DNA from: Anaerolineaceae bacterium UBA6107
GTDB taxonomy: Bacteria; Chloroflexota; Anaerolineae; Anaerolineales; Anaerolineaceae
Assembly: GCA_002428455.1 (NCBI GenBank)
Contig: DIWL01000067.1
Location: 12,179-40,788 of the forward strand
Reading direction: 5' to 3'
DNA length: 28,610 bases
This document shows positions 23,391 through 28,610 of the stretch, one piece after another; position 1 is the stretch's first letter; every line of letters begins with the position of its first letter. The position numbers and the translations under genes are program-made. Under the pieces are notes generated by a model. It was not told the origin of the DNA and did not search any database. It worked only from the letters and a program-made list of their open reading frames with translations.

Positions 23391-24338
23391 CTATCCTCCA
23401 ATCTTACTCATGTTCTTATTGGGAATAAAGGGTCGGTCAAACTCATGCTGCGCCGGCTTATTGTAAATAGCCTCAATGAGCAATTGCTTCAAGGCATCCT
23501 CGCCACTGTTCAGTGCTTCCAGTAACGAGATCTCCGAATTATCGCCCAGGCACATGCGCAGGTTGCCATCGCTCATCAAACGAACGCGGTTACAAGACCG
23601 GCAGAATTTTTGCGAATGTGGGCTGATGAAACCCACCCTTCCCAGGTAACCCTCCACCTGATAATCCCGTGAAGGTTGGCTGGCATAACGCGGCTCCAGT
23701 GGTTTGAGGTGCGGTCGGGCATTGACGAGATCAGCATTATTCACGCGCAGCGAGCCATGCTGCCCCAATTCACCCAGCGGCATCAGCTCGATGAAGCGCA
23801 CATCCAGAGGTCTGTCGCGGGTCAATTCAATAAAATCATCCACTTCATCATCATTCCTGCCCTTCACCAGCACAACATTGACCTTGACAGGGGTTAATCC
23901 CGCATCCATGGATTCTTCAATACCTTTGAACACCAGGTCCAAATTCCCGCCGCACATCGCTTTGAAGCGCTCTGGTTTCAAGGAATCCATACTGATGTTC
24001 ACCCTGTCCAACCCGGCTGCCTTGAGAAGCCTGGCGCGGCCGTCCAGCTGCTGGGCGTTGGTGGTCATGGATAATTCCCGGATCCCCTCAATGGAGGAGA
24101 TGTTGCTAACAATCTCCATGATGTCTTTGCGCAGTAACGGCTCGCCGCCGGTCAGGCGTACCTTCCTGACACCCAGGTCGGCAAAAACGCGTACGATCCG
24201 TGTAAATTCATCCGTGCTGAGTTCCCTTTGCTTGGGGCAATCCCCTTCTTCAGCACGACAGTAGGTACACCGCAGGTTGCAACGTTCAGTAACAGATACT
24301 CTCAGATAATCGATGCGCCGTCCAAATTGATCAAGCAT
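23391..24338 (-). CDS. moaA: GTP 3',8-cyclase MoaA
   Basis: A 315-residue radical-SAM enzyme that converts GTP to 3',8-cyclo-GTP, the first step to cyclic pyranopterin monophosphate. The N-terminal SAM cluster is C20, C24 and C27 (CNLRCTYC) with GGEP at 64-67. The C-terminal substrate cluster is C246, C249 and C263 (FCRSCNRVRL, then LRMC). The protein ends in Gly-Gly, which is essential in MoaA. Length is normal. Its start overlaps moaC by eight bases, indicating coupled translation with the next pathway enzyme. Confidence 0.95.
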   Translation of the reverse strand: MLDQFGRRIDYLRVSVTERCNLRCTYCRAEEGDCPKQRELSTDEFTRIVRVFADLGVRKVRLTGGEPLLRKDIMEIVSNISSIEGIRELSMTTNAQQLDGRARLLKAAGLDRVNISMDSLKPERFKAMCGGNLDLVFKGIEESMDAGLTPVKVNVVLVKGRNDDEVDDFIELTRDRPLDVRFIELMPLGELGQHGSLRVNNADLVNARPHLKPLEPRYASQPSRDYQVEGYLGRVGFISPHSQKFCRSCNRVRLMSDGNLRMCLGDNSEISLLEALNSGEDALKQLLIEAIYNKPAQHEFDRPFIPNKNMSKIGG

Positions 24339-24822
24339 GATCTTCCACTATCCCTTCACGTTTAAAATCACCGGATTTCCCCCCGCTCTTTCGGATCAAT
24401 TGTACCTTTTCAACGGTCATTGCGCGATCCACCGCTTTACACATGTCATAAATGGTCAACGCGGCAGTGCTGGCCGCAGTCAGGGCTTCCATCTCCACTC
24501 CGGTTGAATAGGTTGTTTTCACGGTTGCCGTGATCAATACCGCGTCAGGCTGCACAGCAACCAGGTCCACCGCAGCGCTGGTGATGGGGATGGGGTGGCA
24601 CATGGGAATCAGGTCTGGGGTGCGCTTAGCCGCCATGATCCCGGCGATGCGCGCACTGGCGAAGACATCTCCCTTTTTTATCTTATCATCCAGGATGAGC
24701 GTTAATGTCTCAGGTTTCATCCTTACCAGCGCAGTCGCCACCGCAACCCGCTCGGTGGTGGATTTCTCGCCGATGTCCACCATTATGGCCTTACCCTTAT
24801 CATCCAGGTGTGTTAATTCCAT
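24331..24822 (-). CDS. moaC: Cyclic pyranopterin monophosphate synthase MoaC
   Basis: A 163-residue enzyme that converts 3',8-cyclo-GTP to cyclic pyranopterin monophosphate. Family motifs are intact: KKGDVFASARIAGIMAAK at about 49-66, MCHPIPI at 74-80, GVEMEALTAAS at 108-118, YDMCKA at 125-130 and the KSGGKSG loop at 145-151. Length is typical. It overlaps moeA-PBP by ten bases upstream and moaA by eight downstream, so the operon is translationally coupled. Confidence 0.95.
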   Translation of the reverse strand: MELTHLDDKGKAIMVDIGEKSTTERVAVATALVRMKPETLTLILDDKIKKGDVFASARIAGIMAAKRTPDLIPMCHPIPITSAAVDLVAVQPDAVLITATVKTTYSTGVEMEALTAASTAALTIYDMCKAVDRAMTVEKVQLIRKSGGKSGDFKREGIVEDHA

Positions 24823-26732
24823 GCTCTTGTCTCCCCTGGTTTATCCAGTTTATATCCGCCAAGTTTTGCCAGGCGCTCTGCGAATGCTTCGCTCCGCATC
24901 ACATCCAGCAGTTTCTGTAGCGCGTCCAGTTGCAGGGCGTCCTCCAGTACAAGCAGATCATACTGCTCCTGGTAAATCGGTACAAAGTCCAACCCAAACG
25001 CTTTCGCCACCGAGTAAATGCCCAATCCGGTATCCGCCGTACCGGCTGCGATCGAGGCAGCCACGGAGGAATGGGTGTATTCTTCCCGCGCATACCCGCT
25101 GATACCGGAAGGATCGATTCCCTCTTGTTTCAACAGGTAATCCAGCAGGATGCGTGTACCGCTGCCTTTCTGGCGATTGACATAACTCGCGCCGACCAGG
25201 TCAGATAGTCTCTTGATCCGCAATGGATTGCCCGGTCTGACCATCAAACCCTGCATACGCTGGACGCACTCGATCAATACCACGCCACCATCCGGGAAGA
25301 ATCGGCGCAGGTACGGTATGTTGTACACACCGCTGGCTTCATCCAGCAGGTGGACCCCGCCCAGGTGCGCCTCACCCCGTTTAACGGCCAGTATTCCGCC
25401 CATGCTGCCCACGTGCGAAGAAGTGATCCGGCTGTCCGGCCATAGGTGTTTCATAATATCCGCAATCTCATCCAGCAACGGGTCGTGGCTGCCGGTGATT
25501 ACCAACGATCGTTCGATCTCCTCCATACTGCGCAGCAATCGAACGTTCACCAGTTCGCCGGGTTCGTAACCCTCCACGTTTTGCGGAACCTCGATGATCC
25601 CATCTGCCTTGACCATGGAACTCACCACGCCGGCGCCGCGGTTCAACGGCACCGCCACGAGCTTCCCGCGTACCCTGCCGAGGGTTGCGCGTATGTATTC
25701 TCTGTATTTCAATGAAGAGGTCAACCTGCGCGAGACTTCCACCTGGCAGTGATCTGATTGAACGCCCGTTCGCCCCGTCAACAGGTCAACCACCGGCTTG
25801 AACAATTGTTCCATCACTAGCATACCGGATACCGGGTAACCCGGTAGCCCCAGCATGGGGATGACGCTTTTCTTTTGTGTCGAAATAGCCGCAGCCAGGA
25901 TGGCCGGTTTACCGGGTCGGATGGCGATACCGTGCGCGATCACCTCACCCAGTTCCTGCATGGCGCTGACCGCGTAATCCTTTTTTCCGGCGGATGAACC
26001 CGCGATTAAAACCACCGCGTCGCATTCGGCCAGAGCGGTCTCCAATGCGCTTTTGATGGTCAGCAGGGTGTCTTTTGCGATCGGGTACTTGCGCGGCGTA
26101 CAACCCCACTGCGTGAGCATGGCAGAGAAGATGCTCGTGTTGAACTCGATGATACTGCCGGAAATCGGGCTGTCTGTGAGGGGCACCAGCTCGTCGCCAG
26201 TCGGGATCAGCCCGATCACCGGTTTGGCGACCACGTTCACCTGCAGCACCCCGCACGCCAGCAGCGCGCCGATCGTGGCAGGTGTGATCTCTGTGAAGGA
26301 GGGGATGATCATATCCCCGGCGCTGATGTCCTCGCCGATCTGGCGGATATGCTCCCAGGGAACGGCAGCCGAGTAGAGGGTGATGAAATCGTTGCCTTCG
26401 ATCACGTCCTCTACCATGACCACCGCATCGCAACCCGCGGGCAATTGGTCCCCGGTGTTGACCCAGGTATAGTCAGATGATTTGATGTGCACTGGCGTCC
26501 GTTCACTGGCGCCGAATGTCAACCGCGACTCCAGGGCTACGCCGTCCATGGCGCAGGCATTATAGTGCGGAGCAGAGATCCGCGCATAGATCGCTTCCGC
26601 GCTGATACGGTTCAGCGCATCGACGGTGGGGGTCGTTTCCATGTCGCGTTTTAATCCACGCGCAAGCAACGCGGCGATGTATTTTTCCCGGGCTTCTTCC
26701 AGCGGCAGGTTGGTCAGATATTGATAAGGCAT
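24813..26732 (-). CDS. MoeA-type molybdopterin metal-transferase fused to a periplasmic-binding-like domain
   Basis: A 639-residue fusion. Residues 1-400 are MoeA-like: NACAMDG (58-64), GDQLPAGCDAVV (94-105), PTGDEL (177-182), GIAIRPGKP (268-276), GLPGYPVS (295-302). The usual SGGxSVG loop reads AGSSAGKKD (244-252), a variant. Residues 408-639 are the sensor-type domain with TGSHD (413-417), GVHLLD (459-464) and NRQKGSGTR (519-527). MoeA inserts Mo or W into adenylated pterin. This fusion type is known in archaea and Firmicutes. The extra domain may select or deliver the oxyanion. GAGGTGAT, overlapping the previous stop, is its ribosome site. Confidence 0.92.
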   Translation of the reverse strand: MPYQYLTNLPLEEAREKYIAALLARGLKRDMETTPTVDALNRISAEAIYARISAPHYNACAMDGVALESRLTFGASERTPVHIKSSDYTWVNTGDQLPAGCDAVVMVEDVIEGNDFITLYSAAVPWEHIRQIGEDISAGDMIIPSFTEITPATIGALLACGVLQVNVVAKPVIGLIPTGDELVPLTDSPISGSIIEFNTSIFSAMLTQWGCTPRKYPIAKDTLLTIKSALETALAECDAVVLIAGSSAGKKDYAVSAMQELGEVIAHGIAIRPGKPAILAAAISTQKKSVIPMLGLPGYPVSGMLVMEQLFKPVVDLLTGRTGVQSDHCQVEVSRRLTSSLKYREYIRATLGRVRGKLVAVPLNRGAGVVSSMVKADGIIEVPQNVEGYEPGELVNVRLLRSMEEIERSLVITGSHDPLLDEIADIMKHLWPDSRITSSHVGSMGGILAVKRGEAHLGGVHLLDEASGVYNIPYLRRFFPDGGVVLIECVQRMQGLMVRPGNPLRIKRLSDLVGASYVNRQKGSGTRILLDYLLKQEGIDPSGISGYAREEYTHSSVAASIAAGTADTGLGIYSVAKAFGLDFVPIYQEQYDLLVLEDALQLDALQKLLDVMRSEAFAERLAKLGGYKLDKPGETRAWN

Positions 26733-26733
26733 A

Positions 26734-27942
26734 TCACCTCGAAAAAAGGGTCACTTCCACCAGGTCACCCTGTTTGAGCCCTTCCAGCTCGCGCGGAATA
26801 CGAATAAAGCCATCGGTACAGGCCAATGTGGTGATCAACCCGGATCTGCTCGGCACTGGTTCAACCTGTCCGTCGCGGATCATGACCGGAACGATCTCCT
26901 CGCGCCCATGGTTGGACGGGACGGAGCGCGAAACCGGTAGTGTGACGTGACGGTCAGTAACCGTTGCGCCTTGCATGCTGAACAGGATCGGTCTTACCAG
27001 GTTATAAAAGATGAAAAAAGTTGCCACCGGGTTGCCGGGCAATCCAAAAACCGGTTTGCCTTCGATCTCTCCAAAAAGGGTGGGCTTACCGGGTTTGATC
27101 GCAAGTCCATGCACCAGCATGCTGCCCAGATTGTTGATCACCCGCGGCATGGCATCCTTCTCGCCCACCGAGGTGCCGCCGGACAGGATCAACATGTCAT
27201 ACTGTGCCACCGCCGCCTTAACAGCTGCTGTGATGTCTTCCTCGTGATCACGTATGATGCCCAGGCTATCAGGGTTACCCCCAGCCTCGCGCACTGCGTT
27301 ATACAGCATGGGAGTATTAACATCCCGGATCTGCCCGGCACCCGGTTTGTTACCGGTTGGCACCAGCTCATCTCCGGTGGAGATAATCGCTACACGCGGT
27401 GCTCGCATTACAGGAACAGTAGTAATACCCAGTGCAGCCAGTGTACCGCTATCGGCAGCGTTGATGCGCCGGCCTGCCGGCAGCATCACCTGGCCGGGTC
27501 GGGTATCCTCGCCGCGCATGATCATGTTCGCGCCTGGCGCAGAGGGTTTGTACACAGCGATCTGCCCGCCACCCAGGTCTTCGGTGTGCTCCACCATGAC
27601 CATGGTATCGGCGCCCGCAGGTACCTCGCCGCCGGTAGGCACACCGGCACACTGCCCGGGACCAATGGAAAAGTCCGCGTGTTGCCCCATTTCCACCTCT
27701 CCCACCAGCATCAATAACGCCGGTATCGCATCGCTGCACCCAAACGCATCCGTGCTCTTAACCGCAAACCCGTCCACTGTTGAACGGTCAAAGCCCGGGA
27801 TGAACTCGGTGGCGCAGATCTCCTCTGCCAGGACGCGGTGCAGCGCCTGCTCAAGGGGAACCACTTCAGGGGCAGTGCGCAGGGCACCAAAATGCGTCTG
27901 GGCGATATTAATCGCTTCGGAGAGGGGTTTAACGGTCAGCAT
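26734..27942 (-). CDS. moeA: Molybdopterin molybdenum/tungsten-transferase MoeA
   Basis: A 402-residue MoeA of normal length and domain order. Visible are STVDGFA at 54-60, GGEVPAGADTMVMVE, STGDELVPTG, LSGGTSVGEKD (canonical loop), HGLAIKPGKPT and GLPGNPVA, then the C-terminal domain IV. It exchanges AMP on adenylated molybdopterin for molybdate or tungstate in the cytosol. It is followed immediately by a second MoeA with a variant active loop and an extra domain, so one may insert Mo and the other W, as proposed for organisms with two MoeA proteins. No clear ribosome site is visible ahead of the ATG. Confidence 0.93.
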   Translation of the reverse strand: MLTVKPLSEAINIAQTHFGALRTAPEVVPLEQALHRVLAEEICATEFIPGFDRSTVDGFAVKSTDAFGCSDAIPALLMLVGEVEMGQHADFSIGPGQCAGVPTGGEVPAGADTMVMVEHTEDLGGGQIAVYKPSAPGANMIMRGEDTRPGQVMLPAGRRINAADSGTLAALGITTVPVMRAPRVAIISTGDELVPTGNKPGAGQIRDVNTPMLYNAVREAGGNPDSLGIIRDHEEDITAAVKAAVAQYDMLILSGGTSVGEKDAMPRVINNLGSMLVHGLAIKPGKPTLFGEIEGKPVFGLPGNPVATFFIFYNLVRPILFSMQGATVTDRHVTLPVSRSVPSNHGREEIVPVMIRDGQVEPVPSRSGLITTLACTDGFIRIPRELEGLKQGDLVEVTLFSR

Positions 27943-27983
27943 AAGTTTTCAACTTGTAAGCAATATGAATAATGCAACGTGTA

Positions 27984-28610
27984 TTATCCCTGGTCTACGT
28001 ACAAACCGGACTCGTAAATCTCCTTGATGTTTTTCGGCAGGCTCGCGTAGAAAGCCGTGGCATTCACCACTTCATCTAGCGAGACATGCTCCATAAACGT
28101 GTGCGCGTAGATCTCGTCACCGGGTCCAAAACCGATCGAAGGGATATGCGCCTTGCCGGCCCAGTAAGTGCCGTTCGTTGAGAAATCCCATGTTCCCAAT
28201 GGTCGGGTTTCGCCGAACATATCCAGGATCGCCTTTTGACCTGCCTGTACCAGCGGATGAGTCTCCTCCTGCAGCCATGCCGGGAAGTATTTGCTCACCG
28301 GGAACTTAAACCCGGTATAGGAAGGTTCATCATAAAACAATTCTTCAACAATGATCTCGTTTTGCAGGTAATCCGGGATCAGTCCTTTGATCAGGTCGAT
28401 GACATAATCATGCGGCTCGTTCAATGTCAACCGGCGGTCGATGTAGATCGTAAATAGATCGGGCACCGCGTTGAGAGAGTTGGTGCGCGCCACCGCGTCC
28501 GTCACCGCAATGGAAGGGTTGCCCAACACCGGGTGCTTCCCCATGCCAAAACGAAAACGGCGGTCCAATTCGCGCACCAGGTTGATGATGGAAGCCATTT
28601 TGTAAATGGC
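27984..28610 (-). CDS. YgeY-like M20-family metallohydrolase, C-terminal part, cut by window end
   Basis: The frame is open to base 28610, so the N-terminus lies beyond the window; about 208 residues remain. This part has the M20 dimerisation domain (PSIAVTDAVARTNSLNAVPD, then IYIDRRL) and the second catalytic half. GTWDFSTNGTYWAGKAHIPSIGFGPGDEIYAHT resembles YgeY hydrolases found beside selenium-dependent molybdenum hydroxylases; the final histidine (YAHT) is a zinc ligand. It lies upstream of moeA with a 41-base gap and may share its transcript. A plain acetylornithine or succinyl-diaminopimelate deacylase is the alternative. Confidence 0.82.
   Translation of the reverse strand, partial: AIYKMASIINLVRELDRRFRFGMGKHPVLGNPSIAVTDAVARTNSLNAVPDLFTIYIDRRLTLNEPHDYVIDLIKGLIPDYLQNEIIVEELFYDEPSYTGFKFPVSKYFPAWLQEETHPLVQAGQKAILDMFGETRPLGTWDFSTNGTYWAGKAHIPSIGFGPGDEIYAHTFMEHVSLDEVVNATAFYASLPKNIKEIYESGLYVDQG

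Noticed and set aside
26947..28027. Two long open frames (256 and 257 codons) on the + strand across moeA
   Set aside because: They mirror the codon pattern of the strongly supported minus-strand moeA and encode low-complexity sequence without family features.

Overview
The window reads as a chromosomal segment of an anaerobic bacterium, most likely Chloroflexota (Anaerolineae-like). That assignment is an inference from gene content: aldehyde:ferredoxin oxidoreductases (AORs), tungstate uptake, lipoproteins with Pro/Ala/Thr linkers, and substrate-binding-domain regulators. No rRNA or other taxonomic marker is present. Coding density is high. I see no tRNA, insertion sequence or CRISPR array.

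Layout. (1) 1-3276, + strand: the end of an inositol-catabolism operon (3' end of iolD, an iolG-like dehydrogenase, an iolE-like TIM-barrel enzyme, a second iolG), closed by a strong terminator. (2) 3413-5885, + strand: a MoaD-like protein, a tungsten AOR-family enzyme and a 2[4Fe-4S] ferredoxin. (3) 6002-7198, - strand: an iron-dependent alcohol dehydrogenase; 7387-8802, + strand: a GPH-family sugar symporter. (4) 8871-12881, + strand: a consensus promoter, a long folded leader resembling a Moco/Tuco riboswitch, a second AOR, a terminator, a radical-SAM maturase typical of tungsten oxidoreductases, and two small beta-grasp proteins. (5) 12890-16964: tupABC tungstate importer on the - strand, divergent from a GntR-HTH/substrate-binding-domain regulator. 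(6) 17049-22326, - strand: an ArsR-like HTH/substrate-binding-domain regulator, two lipoproteins with molybdopterin-binding-like domains, a WtpA/ModA-type binding protein, its permease, and a molbindin. (7) 22465-28610, - strand: a tightly packed cofactor operon (YgeY-like M20 hydrolase, moeA, moeA fused to a substrate-binding domain, moaC, moaA, MOSC-MogA fusion).

How it fits together. From about 3.4 kb to the end, nearly everything serves tungsten/molybdenum oxyanion capture, import, buffering, sensing, pterin cofactor synthesis and use. There are two import systems but one ATPase, two MoeA proteins, two AORs each with its own small-protein partners, and three proteins (GntR-type, ArsR-type, MoeA-type) carrying the same ligand-binding domain. 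The most notable regulatory object is the leader before the second AOR. One AACCTCC segment there can pair either with a decoy GGAGGTT or with the identical GGAGGTT that forms the AOR Shine-Dalgarno. All family names rest on motifs read by eye; no database search was run.
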